A stretch of DNA of 45,699 nucleotides from DATHYU01 sp033722675 (lineage in GTDB: Bacteria > Actinomycetota > Acidimicrobiia > Spongiisociales > UBA11373). The stretch lies in contig JAWVYO010000006.1 of NCBI GenBank assembly GCA_033722675.1, positions 1 to 45,699 on the forward strand. The letters run 5' to 3'. Shown one piece after another: positions 29,519 through 39,267 of this stretch; position 1 is the first letter of the stretch; each line of letters starts with the position of its first letter. The notes under the pieces were generated by a model, which worked only from the letters and a program-made list of their open reading frames with translations, did not search any database and was not told where the DNA came from. Both the position numbers and the translations under genes were made by a program.

Positions 29519-30811
29519 ATGACCACCGACATCCAGGAACGATTCGACGAACGGGTCGCTGCGTTGGAGGAGCGCTGGGAGACCGAAGAGCGCTGGACCG
29601 GCGTGCAACGCGACTACTCGGCCCCCGAGGTCGTGGCGCTCCAGGGCTCCCGGCCCGTCGACCGGCCGATGGCCCGGCTTGCCGCCGAGAAGCTGTGGGA
29701 ACTGCTCCACACCACCGACTACGTCAACGCCCTGGGGTCGATCAGCGGCGGCCAGGCCGTCCAGATGGCCAAGGCGGGCCTGCGGGCGATCTACCTGAGC
29801 GGCTGGCAGGTCGCCGCCGACGCCAACCTGGCCGGCGAGACCTACCCCGACCAGAGCCTCTATCCCGCCAACAGCGCCCCCAGCCTCGTGCGCAGGCTCG
29901 CGAACGCCCTCACCCGGGCCGACCAGATCCAGTGGGCGGACGGCCGCGACGACGTCGACTACTTCCTGCCGATCGTGGCCGACGCCGAAGCCGGCTTCGG
30001 AGGGGCCCTCAACGCCTACGAGCTGATGAAGGCGATGATCGACGCGGGCGCCGCCGGCGTCCACTACGAGGATCAGCTGGCGTCGGAGAAGAAGTGCGGA
30101 CACATGGGCGGCAAGGTGCTCGTGCCGACCTCCCAGCACATCCGCACCCTGACGGCGGCGCGACTGGCCGCCGACGTCGCCGGTGCGCCGACGCTGGTCT
30201 TCGCCCGCACCGATGCGAACGCAGCGACGCTCATCACCAGCGACGTCGACGAACGCGACCGCGAGTTCATCACCGGCACCCGGACGGCCGAGGGGTTCTA
30301 CGAGGTCCGCAACGGCCTGGACGCCGCGATCGCCCGGGGACTGGCGTACGCCCCCTACGCCGACCTCCTGTGGTGTGAGACCGCCCGACCCGATCTCGAC
30401 GAGGCCGCCCGGTTCGCCGAGGCGATCCACGCCGAGTACCCCGACACGATGCTCGCCTACAACTGCTCGCCGTCGTTCAACTGGCGCAAGCACCTGGACG
30501 ACGCCACGATCGCGACGTTCCAGAAGGAGCTCGGGGCGATGGGCTACAAGTTCCAGTTCATCACCCTGGCGGGGTTCCACGCCCTCAACGCATCGATGTT
30601 CGAGCTGGCGCACGGCTACGCCCGCGAGGGGATGCCGGCCTACGTGGAGCTCCAGGAGGCCGAGTTCGGGATGGAGGGCCAGGGGTACACGGCCACGAAG
30701 CATCAGGCCGAAGTCGGGGCCGGCTACTTCGACCTCGTCGCCCAGACGATCTCGGGCGGGACGGCGTCGACCCTGGCGCTCACCGGCTCCACCGAGGAGG
30801 AGCAGTTCTAG
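29519..30811 (+). CDS. aceA: Isocitrate lyase
   Basis: Cleaves isocitrate to glyoxylate and succinate. 430 aa, the typical bacterial length. The catalytic signature KKCGHMGGKVLVP is present, with the active-site cysteine in KKCGH. Upstream blocks YLSGWQVAADAN and DADAGFGG-like (VADAEAGFGGALNAYELMKAMI, quoted in part) bind metal. The C terminus resembles short prokaryotic ICLs. It is the second gene of aceB-aceA-aceK. Confidence 0.97.
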   Translation: MTTDIQERFDERVAALEERWETEERWTGVQRDYSAPEVVALQGSRPVDRPMARLAAEKLWELLHTTDYVNALGSISGGQAVQMAKAGLRAIYLSGWQVAADANLAGETYPDQSLYPANSAPSLVRRLANALTRADQIQWADGRDDVDYFLPIVADAEAGFGGALNAYELMKAMIDAGAAGVHYEDQLASEKKCGHMGGKVLVPTSQHIRTLTAARLAADVAGAPTLVFARTDANAATLITSDVDERDREFITGTRTAEGFYEVRNGLDAAIARGLAYAPYADLLWCETARPDLDEAARFAEAIHAEYPDTMLAYNCSPSFNWRKHLDDATIATFQKELGAMGYKFQFITLAGFHALNASMFELAHGYAREGMPAYVELQEAEFGMEGQGYTATKHQAEVGAGYFDLVAQTISGGTASTLALTGSTEEEQF

Positions 30812-30858
30812 GAGGGACGTTCGCCACGGCCCCCAGGTGACCCCGGGAGCGTGACCGT

Positions 30859-32607
30859 ATGACGCAGCCGACGCTGAGCCGCAGTGCCAACATCGGGGCG
30901 CGGGCCATCGAGGACGCCCTCGACTCCTACATGACCGAGTTCGGAGCGATCACCCGTCGCGCCCGCGACCGCTTCGCACGTCGGGAATGGCGGGAGATGC
31001 GGTCGGACGCCGCCAAGCGGCTGGGCCTGTATCGACGGCGGATCGACCGTCTCGTCGAGGAGATCACGCCGCTGCTCGGCGACCGGCTCCACGACCGGAT
31101 GGCGTGGGCAGGCATGAAGGCGGTCTACTCGGGGCGGATCGCCGGGCGCCAGGACTACGACATCGCCGAGACCTTCTTCAACTCCGTCACGCGGCGGGTG
31201 TTCTCGACGGTGGGTGTGGATCAGGACATCGAGTTCGTGGCCACCGACTTTTCCTCGCCGCCCAGCCAGTCGGTGGGGGCCGTCCACCGCCGGGTGGCGT
31301 GCGACACGGTCGAGGCGGGCGTGGACGCGCTGCTCGAGGGCGCCGGCCTCGGGGTCGCCTGGCAGGACCGGGCCCGGGACGCGGCCCTGGCGGCGGAACG
31401 CATCGCCGAGCGCGTCGAGGCGGCGGGGTGGCGCCACCCGGTGGCCGCCCTCGAGGTCGTGGCGGTCCCCTTCTTCCGGGCCGGCGGTGCCTACCTGGTC
31501 GGCCGGGCGTCGTCCACGGGCGACCTGGACCACGTGCCGGTGGTGCTGGCGATCCGCAACGGGCCCTCGGGTGCCTGGGTGGACGCCGTCCTCACCGAGG
31601 AGCGGGACGTGAGCGTCCTGTTCAGCTACACCCGGTCGTACTTCCACGTGGAGGTCGACCGGCCCAGCGACCTCGTACGGTTCCTGAAGTCGATCGTGCC
31701 CCGCAAGCGCATCGCCGAGCTCTACATCGCCATCGGGTTCGCCAAGCACGGCAAGACCGAGCTGTACCGCGACATCCTCGACCACCTGGAGGGGACCGAG
31801 GAGGTCTTCGAGCCCACGCCGGGGACGCCGGGCATGGTGATGGCCGCCTTCGGCATGCCGTCACAGGACCTCGTGTTCAAGATCATCCGCGATCGGTTCC
31901 CCCCGCCGAAGCAGACCACCCGGCGCGAGGTGATGGATCGGTACCGGCTCGTCTCCCGTCACGACCGGGCGGGTCGGCTCATCGACGCGTGGGAGTTCGA
32001 GCACCTCGCCTTCGGGCGGGATCGGTTCTCGGAGGAGGTCCTCGACGAGCTCCTGTCGGAGGCGTCGCGCACCGTCGAGGTGGCCGGGGACACCGTCGTC
32101 CTCCACCACGTGTACGTCGAACGGCGGGTGACCCCGCTCGACGTGTTCATCCGGACGGTGGACGAACGGGCTGCCGCCGACGCCGTCGTCGACATGGGCA
32201 ACGCCGTGAAGGATCTCGCACGGAGCAACGTCTTCCCGGGGGACCTGCTGCTGAAGAACTTCGGCGTGACCCGGTCGGGCCGCGTCGTCTTCTACGACTA
32301 CGACGAGCTCACCCTGCTCGACGAGGTGAACTTCCGAAGGATGCCCGAGCCGACCCATCCCGAGGAGGAGCTCGCCGCCGAGCCGTGGTTCGGGGTGGGC
32401 GACGCCGACGTGTTCCCCGAGGAGTTCCGCAACTTCCTCGGGTTGCCGCGAACGCTCCGTGCCGCCTTCGTGGACGCCCACGACGACCTGTTCGATCCCC
32501 GGACCTGGGAGGCGATCCAGCAGCGGATCGCCGAAGGTGAGATCATCCAGATCCTCCCCTACGAGGAGCGACGACGGCTTCGTCACGAGGCCCCGGTCGC
32601 CGCGTAG
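30859..32607 (+). CDS. aceK: Isocitrate dehydrogenase kinase/phosphatase
   Basis: Bifunctional enzyme that phosphorylates and dephosphorylates isocitrate dehydrogenase, diverting isocitrate to the glyoxylate shunt. 582 aa, the family length. Strong family blocks are present: GMVMAAFGMPSQDLVFKIIR (325-344, with the conserved Lys341), HDRAGRLIDAWEFEHLAFGR (368-387), VERRVTPLDVFI (420-431), NVFPGDLLLKNFGVTRSGRV (457-476), and YDYDE, giving D462, N467 and D480 in the catalytic/metal region. The start follows GGGAG. The order aceB-aceA-aceK is that of enteric bacteria; AceK is unusual in a likely actinobacterium. Confidence 0.95.
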   Translation: MTQPTLSRSANIGARAIEDALDSYMTEFGAITRRARDRFARREWREMRSDAAKRLGLYRRRIDRLVEEITPLLGDRLHDRMAWAGMKAVYSGRIAGRQDYDIAETFFNSVTRRVFSTVGVDQDIEFVATDFSSPPSQSVGAVHRRVACDTVEAGVDALLEGAGLGVAWQDRARDAALAAERIAERVEAAGWRHPVAALEVVAVPFFRAGGAYLVGRASSTGDLDHVPVVLAIRNGPSGAWVDAVLTEERDVSVLFSYTRSYFHVEVDRPSDLVRFLKSIVPRKRIAELYIAIGFAKHGKTELYRDILDHLEGTEEVFEPTPGTPGMVMAAFGMPSQDLVFKIIRDRFPPPKQTTRREVMDRYRLVSRHDRAGRLIDAWEFEHLAFGRDRFSEEVLDELLSEASRTVEVAGDTVVLHHVYVERRVTPLDVFIRTVDERAAADAVVDMGNAVKDLARSNVFPGDLLLKNFGVTRSGRVVFYDYDELTLLDEVNFRRMPEPTHPEEELAAEPWFGVGDADVFPEEFRNFLGLPRTLRAAFVDAHDDLFDPRTWEAIQQRIAEGEIIQILPYEERRRLRHEAPVAA

Positions 32608-32611
32608 GGAA

Positions 32612-32635
32612 CCCGGCGCCGCCCCGGGGGCCGGG
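32612..32635 (+). terminator. GC-rich hairpin after aceK
   Basis: CCCGGC (32612-32617) and GCCGGG (32630-32635) enclose CCCC/GGGG inner pairing right after the aceK stop. No T-run. Possible terminator before mscL. Confidence 0.45.
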
Positions 32636-32657
32636 GACACGGTCGAAAGGAGTCTTC

Positions 32658-33038
32658 GTGGTCCAGGAGTTCAAGACGTTCGTCTCGCGCGGGAACCTGA
32701 TCGAGGTGGCGGTGGGTCTCGTGATGGCCCTCGCCTTCAAGGCGGTCATCGACGCGCTCGTGCAGGGCATCCTCATGCCGATCATCGCCGCGCTGTTCGG
32801 TCAGCCGTCCTTCGACTCGCTGACGTTCACCGTCAACGACGCGGTGTTCGCCTACGGCACGGTGATCACCCAGGCCGTGACCTTCCTGCTCATCGCGCTG
32901 GCCCTGTTCGTGCTCGTCATCAAGCCGTACAACACGTGGAAGGCGCGTCAGCAGGCGGGGGAGGAGCCGGCACCGGCCGCGCCGCCCGAGGACGTCGTGC
33001 TGCTGCGAGAGATCCGCGACGCCCTCCAGACCCCGTAA
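32658..33038 (+). CDS. mscL: Large-conductance mechanosensitive channel
   Basis: Pentameric membrane valve that opens on hypo-osmotic shock. 126 aa from GTG 32658 with AAAGGAG upstream. The N-terminal amphipathic helix (VQEFKTFVSRGNLIEVAVGL) runs into TM1 (VAVGLVMALAFKAVIDALV), followed by a short loop, TM2 (YGTVITQAVTFLLIALALFV), and the C-terminal helix ending LLREIRDAL. The FKTF/RGN start and length are canonical. Confidence 0.96.
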   Translation: MVQEFKTFVSRGNLIEVAVGLVMALAFKAVIDALVQGILMPIIAALFGQPSFDSLTFTVNDAVFAYGTVITQAVTFLLIALALFVLVIKPYNTWKARQQAGEEPAPAAPPEDVVLLREIRDALQTP

Positions 33039-33054
33039 CCCGACCACGACCCAC

Positions 33055-33088
33055 GAGGCGCCCGTCCCGGAATGGGGCGGGCGCCCTC
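33055..33088 (+). terminator. Terminator-like hairpin after mscL
   Basis: GAGGCGCCCGTCCC, loop GGAAT, then GGGGCGGGCGCCCTC; a long GC stem with one bulge located 17 nt after the mscL stop. No clear T-run. Confidence 0.65.
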
Positions 33089-33130
33089 GCGGTTGGTGGT
33101 GTGGCGTCGTCGACCCGAGGAGCCCGCCCC

Positions 33131-33415
33131 ATGCCGAAAGCCGTCTGGAACGGCACCGTTCTGGCCGACAGCGACCACACCGAGGTCGTCGAGGGCAATC
33201 ACTATTTCCCGGCGGACTCGGTGAGCACCGACCACCTGCGTCCGAGCGAGCGAACCTCCGTCTGTCCCTGGAAGGGAACGGCCTCCTACTACGACGTGGT
33301 GGTCGGCGAGGACCGGCGAGCGGCCGGAGCGTGGTACTACCCCGATCCCTCGGACGCCGCCGCGAACATTCGCGACCACATCGCCTTCTACGGGTTCGTC
33401 GACGTCGTCGACTGA
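33131..33415 (+). CDS. DUF427-family protein
   Basis: 94 aa. The family pattern is clear: MPKAVWNGTVLADSDHTEVV, EGNHYFPADSV, TSVCPWKGTASYYDVVV and AWYYPDPSDAA, ending with IRDHIAFYG. Members have a compact beta fold with a conserved CPWKG segment; the biochemical role is not established. GAGGAG lies 9 nt before the ATG. Located between mscL and the cyclase gene. Confidence 0.9.
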   Translation: MPKAVWNGTVLADSDHTEVVEGNHYFPADSVSTDHLRPSERTSVCPWKGTASYYDVVVGEDRRAAGAWYYPDPSDAAANIRDHIAFYGFVDVVD

Positions 33416-33423
33416 CGAGGGGG

Positions 33424-33429
33424 TAGCGT
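33424..33429 (+). promoter_or_regulatory. Likely -10 box for leaderless cyclase mRNA
   Basis: TAGCGT lies 7 nt before the ATG at 33437 with no Shine-Dalgarno. Confidence 0.5.
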
Positions 33430-33436
33430 CTACCGC

Positions 33437-34228
33437 ATGGCACGGCGTGTCCCCGGTTCGGACGGCCTCAAGGCTCGTATCCAGCGGATGGTCGCCGGCA
33501 AGGTGGCGGAGGCGATCGGTGAGCAGTCCGAGGCGCGGCAGCGGCTCCTCGAACTGGGGATCGTGGACGAGGCGTGGCTCGCCGACCCGTCGAGCGACCC
33601 GACCCGCCCGCTGGACCGGCTCAAGGAGCTGCGCCAGGAGGTGGCGGACGAGCCCTCGATACTCGCCCGGCTCGGTGTGGAGCCGATCGCCATGCTGGGC
33701 GCCCAGTCCGCGATGGCAGGCGAGGCGCCGGGCGACCCGGCCGCCGAGCTGACGGTCGTGTTCACCGATCTCGAAGGGTTCACGTCGTTCACCGAGGAGC
33801 GCGGTGACGCGGTGGCGGGCCGCCTGTTGCGATCCCACTACTCCGTGGTGGACGAGATCGTCGAGGGCCGCGGCGGCTCGGTGGTGAAGCGCCTCGGCGA
33901 CGGCCACATGGCCAGCTTCACGACGCCGCGAGCCGCGGTGCTCGCCTCGCTCGAGCTCGTCCGTGCGTCTCCCGACGAGATGCGGCTCCGGGCCGGCGGC
34001 CACCTCGGTGGCGTCGTTCGCCTCGGGGGCGACCTGGTGGGTCACACGGTGAATCTCGCGGCGCGCGTCGCCGCCAGCGCCTCCGGAGGGCATCTCCGGG
34101 TCACGACGGCGGTCAGCGACACGGCCGGCCCGGTCCCCGGCGCGGCGTACGGGCCGCCCGAGACGGTGCGTCTCAAGGGGATCGACGAACCGGTCCGGGT
34201 CCGCGAGGTGACGTCCGACGCCGCGTGA
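33437..34228 (+). CDS. Class III adenylate/guanylate cyclase
   Basis: Nucleotidyl cyclase of 263 aa, likely cytoplasmic. The N-terminal 100 residues are helical and lack a known sensor domain. The catalytic domain at about 103-260 has both metal aspartates (D111 in FTDLEGFTSF, D155 in RLGDGHMASF), a Lys in VVKRLGDG (K151) typical of adenine recognition, and the transition-state Asn/Arg in GHTVNLAARV (N206, R210). cAMP production is therefore more likely than cGMP. Ends before a terminator-like hairpin. Confidence 0.9.
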   Translation: MARRVPGSDGLKARIQRMVAGKVAEAIGEQSEARQRLLELGIVDEAWLADPSSDPTRPLDRLKELRQEVADEPSILARLGVEPIAMLGAQSAMAGEAPGDPAAELTVVFTDLEGFTSFTEERGDAVAGRLLRSHYSVVDEIVEGRGGSVVKRLGDGHMASFTTPRAAVLASLELVRASPDEMRLRAGGHLGGVVRLGGDLVGHTVNLAARVAASASGGHLRVTTAVSDTAGPVPGAAYGPPETVRLKGIDEPVRVREVTSDAA

Positions 34229-34230
34229 CG

Positions 34231-34258
34231 CCCCCGGGATCGGAGGCCCTGCCGGGGG
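34231..34258. terminator. Hairpin between cyclase and nnrE ends
   Basis: CCCCCGG (34231-34237) and CCGGGGG (34252-34258) with a 14-nt loop, 2 nt after the cyclase stop. Might serve both converging units. The remainder of the gap to 34334 shows nothing further. Confidence 0.5.
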
Positions 34259-34334
34259 GAACCGTCGCCCGACCTCGTGGCGGCCCTCCTGGCCCGTGGG
34301 CGAGTACGGGTCGCCGGCCGGGTTCTGTTCCCTG

Positions 34335-35060
34335 CTACCGCTCGGCGCGAGGCGTGGGGGCGGCGTCGGGCGGGTCGACGCGGACCACGGGTCCGTCGGC
34401 GAAGGGGTCATCGAGGGCGATCCCGAACGCCCGGTACACCGACGGAGGCACCGAGATGTCACCCAGATAGAGCTCGCCGACCAGATCCGGCCGCTCCCGA
34501 AGGCCGCGCTTGGGCAGCGCCAGGGTGAGGGTGGCGGTGGCCTCGACGGTCGGCTCGCCCGCCGAGCCCATCGTGAGGTCGAGCCCGCTGGGCGTGTCGA
34601 GGGCGAGCACGGGCGCCGTCTGCTCGTTCGCCCATCCGATGAGGTCCGCCGCACGGCCGCGAGGGTCGCCGGATATCGAGTATCCGATGACGGCGTCGAC
34701 GACGAGGTCGGCGTCACCGGGTGCGGCGGTGAAGGGGATCCCCATGCGACGGGCGATGTCTGCCTGGCGGGCGGGCACGCCGTCGAGGTCGGTCCGCACG
34801 AGGGCGATCGTGACGTCGACGCCCCGGTTCGCCAGGTGTCGTGCGGCGACGATTCCTCCGCCGCCATTGCCGCCCGGGCCGGCGAGCACCGTCACGCGAT
34901 CGGGATCGAACCGTCGTCCGGCCAGCAGCGCGAGGTCGCGACCGGCGTTCTCCATCATCTGGGCGAGGCCGATGCCGAGGTCCTCCTCCATGACGCGATC
35001 GACCTCCCGCATGTCGGCGGTGGAGATCGACGGCACGCCCCGGCGGACCGGGAAGGTCAC
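34335..35060 (-). CDS. nnrE: NAD(P)H-hydrate epimerase (YjeF N-terminal domain)
   Basis: Interconverts R and S forms of damaged NAD(P)H hydrate. 241 aa; only the N-terminal YjeF domain is present, without the ADP-dependent dehydratase domain. Key parts: MREVDRVMEEDLGIGLAQMMENAG and the glycine-rich LAGPGGNGGGGIVAARHL (each quoted in part), VDAVIGY and ALDTPSGLDLTMG. The GTG start overlaps the hspR stop by 4 nt (GTGA), so it is translationally coupled to the dnaK heat-shock operon. This links repair of heat-generated NADHX to the heat response. Confidence 0.9.
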   Translation of the reverse strand: MTFPVRRGVPSISTADMREVDRVMEEDLGIGLAQMMENAGRDLALLAGRRFDPDRVTVLAGPGGNGGGGIVAARHLANRGVDVTIALVRTDLDGVPARQADIARRMGIPFTAAPGDADLVVDAVIGYSISGDPRGRAADLIGWANEQTAPVLALDTPSGLDLTMGSAGEPTVEATATLTLALPKRGLRERPDLVGELYLGDISVPPSVYRAFGIALDDPFADGPVVRVDPPDAAPTPRAER

Positions 35061-35461
35061 CCGCCGAGCTCGTCGAGGTCGGGACGGCGGACGTCGGGCA
35101 GGTTGCGGCGGACCCGGGTGTAGGCGACCCGTGGCTTCGACCCGCCCTGGTACCGCTGCTCGGCTTCTCCGAGCAGGCGACGCAGCCTCGAGACCTGCTT
35201 CTGGAGCCGTGCCACCTCGTCCCGCAGCTCGAGGATGTGCTTGACGCCCTCGATGTTGACGCCGTCGGAGGTGAGCTCCTGGATGAGTCCGAGGCGCTCG
35301 AGGTCCTCGTCGCTGTACCGGCGGGTGCCGCCGGGCGTCCGATAGGGGCTGAGGAGGCCGCGGCGCTCGTAGATGCGGAGCGTCTGGGGATGGACCCCGG
35401 CGAGTTCGGCGGCGACCGAGATGATGTACACGGCCTCGGTGCGTCGATCGTCCATGGTCAT
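35057..35461 (-). CDS. hspR: HspR, MerR-family heat-shock repressor
   Basis: Represses the dnaK operon and clpB through HAIR operators, usually with DnaK as co-repressor. 134 aa. The MerR helix-turn-helix is clear (VYIISVAAELAGVHPQTLRI, YERRGLLSPYRTPGGTRRYS). A C-terminal coiled coil (LELRDEVARLQKQVSRLRRL) and a basic tail follow. The start overlaps the dnaJ stop by 4 nt (ATGA). Position after dnaK-grpE-dnaJ is the canonical actinobacterial arrangement. Confidence 0.95.
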   Translation of the reverse strand: MTMDDRRTEAVYIISVAAELAGVHPQTLRIYERRGLLSPYRTPGGTRRYSDEDLERLGLIQELTSDGVNIEGVKHILELRDEVARLQKQVSRLRRLLGEAEQRYQGGSKPRVAYTRVRRNLPDVRRPDLDELGG

Positions 35462-36390
35462 ACTCCCAGGTGTTCGCGGGGGTCGTCGGTTTCGAGGTCG
35501 CGCAGCTCCTCGAGGAGTTCGCGTGCCCGGGGTGACAGCTCCCCGGGGACCGACACCTCGACGGTGACGAGCAGGTCGCCGGTCCCGGAGTCGGTTTCGA
35601 CGCCGCGGCCCGAGACCCGGAAGACCTTCCCGCTCGGGGTGCCCGGCGGGATCTTGATGGTCACCTTGCCGTCGAGGGTGGGGGCCGTGACGTCGGCGCC
35701 GAGAGCCGCCTCCGTGAACGAGATCGGCACCCGGACCTTCAGATCCGTCCCGCTGCGTTCGAAGATCGGGTGCGTGCCGGTGTGGACGCGGACGTAGAGG
35801 TCGCCGGGCCGGCCGCCACCGACGCCCGGCTTGCCCTTGCCCCGGACGCGGATCTTCGCCCCGTCGCCGACGCCGGCGGGGATCTTCACCGTCACCTGGC
35901 GGCGGCCCTCGGGTCCGTCGATCGCGAGGGTGCGCGTGACGCCCGAGACCGCCTCGTGGAAGGAGAGGCGCATCTCCGTCTCGAGGTCGCCGCCCCGGCG
36001 GGCGGGCTGGCGGCGTCGACCGCCGCCACCCCCGCCGAACAGGTCGCCGAGCCCACCGAACAGACCGCCGTCGCCGAAGATGTCCCCGAGGTCCTCCATG
36101 CGGACGTACTGGGCCCCGCCGGGCGCCCCGTGGGGTCCGCCCGCGTAGGCGCCGCGGCTGAAGGCGTCACGGGTCTCGTCGTACTGCTTCCGCTGCTCGG
36201 GGTCCTTGAGCACCGAGTAGGCCTCCGAGACCTCCTTGAAGCGGGCCTCGGCGTCGGCGTCACCGGAGGTGCGGTCGGGATGGTTCTCCTGCGCGAGCTT
36301 GCGGTAGGCGCGCTTGATCTCCGCCGCGGAGGCGTCCTTGTCGACGCCGAGGACCTCGTAGTAGTCCTTCTCCAGCCACTCGCGGCGCAC
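35458..36390 (-). CDS. dnaJ: DnaJ-type co-chaperone lacking the zinc-finger domain
   Basis: Stimulates DnaK ATPase and delivers substrates. About 310 aa from GTG 36390, which has GAGGGA 7 nt upstream; an ATG at 36411 overlaps grpE and is less likely. J-domain at the start (DYYEVLGVDKDASAAEIKRA, with HPDR), then a Gly/Phe-rich region (GDGGLFGGLGDLFGGGGGG), then directly the C-terminal substrate-binding domains. No CxxCxGxG repeats are present, so this is a type II/CbpA-like DnaJ although it sits in the dnaK operon. Confidence 0.93.
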   Translation of the reverse strand: MRREWLEKDYYEVLGVDKDASAAEIKRAYRKLAQENHPDRTSGDADAEARFKEVSEAYSVLKDPEQRKQYDETRDAFSRGAYAGGPHGAPGGAQYVRMEDLGDIFGDGGLFGGLGDLFGGGGGGRRRQPARRGGDLETEMRLSFHEAVSGVTRTLAIDGPEGRRQVTVKIPAGVGDGAKIRVRGKGKPGVGGGRPGDLYVRVHTGTHPIFERSGTDLKVRVPISFTEAALGADVTAPTLDGKVTIKIPPGTPSGKVFRVSGRGVETDSGTGDLLVTVEVSVPGELSPRARELLEELRDLETDDPREHLGV

Positions 36391-36394
36391 GGTG

Positions 36395-37012
36395 CTATCC
36401 CTCGTCGGCATCGTCGGGCCCCACTGCCACCAGCGTCGGCCGGATCACCCGTCCCTTGAGCGTGTACCCCCGCCGCATCTCGGCGGTGACCACGAGGTCG
36501 TCCCCGCCGCCACCCGCCACGGCCTCGTGCACCGAGGGGTCGAAGGGCTCCCCGAGGGCGGGAATCACCTCGAGCCCCTCCTTGCCGAGGATGTCCATGA
36601 GCTGGTGGTACGTGCCGCGGACGCCCGCGACGAGCTTCTCCTCCGACGGCGACTGCGGGTCGTGCGTGAACGCGGCGTCGAAGCTGTCGAGCACCGGGAG
36701 GAGGGCCTCCACCAGGCGCTGCGAGGAACGTTCGACGATCTCGTCACGATCGCGCGCCGCGCGCTTGCGGAAGTTCTCGTAGTCGGCGGCGAGACGGCGG
36801 AGGTCGTCGAGATACGCCTCCGTCGTCTGCTGCGCCGTCGCGAGGGCGTCGGTGAGCACCTCGACGGCCGCGTCGGCGTCGTCGGGGAGCTCGACGTCGA
36901 GGCGCGGGGTGGGGCGGACGCCGGTGGTCTCGTCGACCACCTCGGCGTCCACCACCTCACCCGGCTCGGGCTCGGCCTCGACGACCTCGCCCTCGAGGAT
37001 CTCGTCGGCCAT
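36395..37012 (-). CDS. grpE: GrpE nucleotide-exchange factor
   Basis: Releases ADP from DnaK. 205 aa. An acidic N-terminal tail (about 1-50) is followed by the long dimerising helix containing LRRLAADYENFRKRAARDRD and LVEALLPVLDSFDAAF, then the beta domain with GLEVIPALGEPFDPSVHEAV and the end MRRGYTLKGRVIRPTLVAV. The ATG lies 2 nt after the dnaK stop; its stop lies 4 nt before the dnaJ GTG. Confidence 0.96.
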   Translation of the reverse strand: MADEILEGEVVEAEPEPGEVVDAEVVDETTGVRPTPRLDVELPDDADAAVEVLTDALATAQQTTEAYLDDLRRLAADYENFRKRAARDRDEIVERSSQRLVEALLPVLDSFDAAFTHDPQSPSEEKLVAGVRGTYHQLMDILGKEGLEVIPALGEPFDPSVHEAVAGGGGDDLVVTAEMRRGYTLKGRVIRPTLVAVGPDDADEG

Positions 37013-37014
37013 CG

Positions 37015-38850
<1,836 letters not shown>

Positions 38851-38898
38851 GGTCTCCTCACGGATGGTTCGGGGATTACATCTTCGATTGGTGAGGTC

Positions 38899-38930
38899 AG
38901 TATAGCAAATCTGAGTCGGCTTATATCAAG
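38899..38930 (-). promoter_or_regulatory. dnaK promoter with HAIR-like HspR operator
   Basis: On minus: CTTGATA - 7 nt - ACTCAGA at 38930-38910, near the HAIR consensus CTTGAGT-N7-ACTCAAG. It overlaps a -35-like TTGATA; an extended -10 (TGC then TATACT, TATACT at 38904-38899) follows after a 19-nt spacer. Repressor binding here would occlude RNA polymerase. Confidence 0.85.
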
Positions 38931-38940
38931 TTTGTTCGAG

Positions 38941-38946
38941 TAGCCT
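38941..38946 (+). promoter_or_regulatory. Likely -10 box of the zinc-ribbon gene
   Basis: TAGCCT lies 9 nt before the ATG at 38956; no Shine-Dalgarno visible. Confidence 0.4.
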
Positions 38947-38955
38947 CGGCCGTCC

Positions 38956-39246
38956 ATGCCGATGCCCCGTTGTCCGCGATGTGGTGAGGACGAGCGCCTC
39001 GTCGGCGAGCGCTCGGGCGACACGATCACCGTGCGGTGCGAGGTGTGTGACGCCGTGTGGGACCGGGACCCCACCCATCGGTGCGGGCTGTGCGGATCGG
39101 ACGTCCTCATCCACACGCCGAAGCCCCTGTGGGAGAAGGGTCGTGGCGACCAGCGGACCCCGGCAGGACGGATCGACGCCTACCTGTGCGTCACCTGCGG
39201 AGGGCGGGACGTGACGTCGAGCGACCCTCGTCCGGCCGAGGACTGA
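38956..39246 (+). CDS. Zinc-ribbon protein of unknown function
   Basis: 96 aa with four CxxC knuckles (C6/C9, C28/C31, C43/C46, C78/C81), enough for two treble-clef or ribbon zinc sites. The first pair reads PRCPRCGEDERLVGERSGDTI, the second VRCEVCDAVWDRDP; the sequence looks like nucleic-acid or protein-binding ribbons rather than an enzyme. ATG 38962 is an alternative start. Divergent from dnaK, with the HspR operator only about 26 nt upstream of its start codon. Convergent with the radical SAM gene. Confidence 0.75.
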   Translation: MPMPRCPRCGEDERLVGERSGDTITVRCEVCDAVWDRDPTHRCGLCGSDVLIHTPKPLWEKGRGDQRTPAGRIDAYLCVTCGGRDVTSSDPRPAED

Positions 39247-39267
39247 GGGGACCGACGGACACCGGGG

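Noticed and set aside
27893..30703. Antisense open frame of 936 codons opposite aceB-aceA
   Set aside because: Shadow frame of two well-supported genes in high-GC DNA; no domain, and composition dominated by reverse-strand codon bias.
34300..34335. Minus strand contains ACAGAACCCGGCC, resembling the conserved 3' end of RNase P RNA
   Set aside because: The remaining RNase P RNA would have to lie within the intact nnrE gene, and no GAGGAAAGTCC-like 5' core is found at the expected distance.
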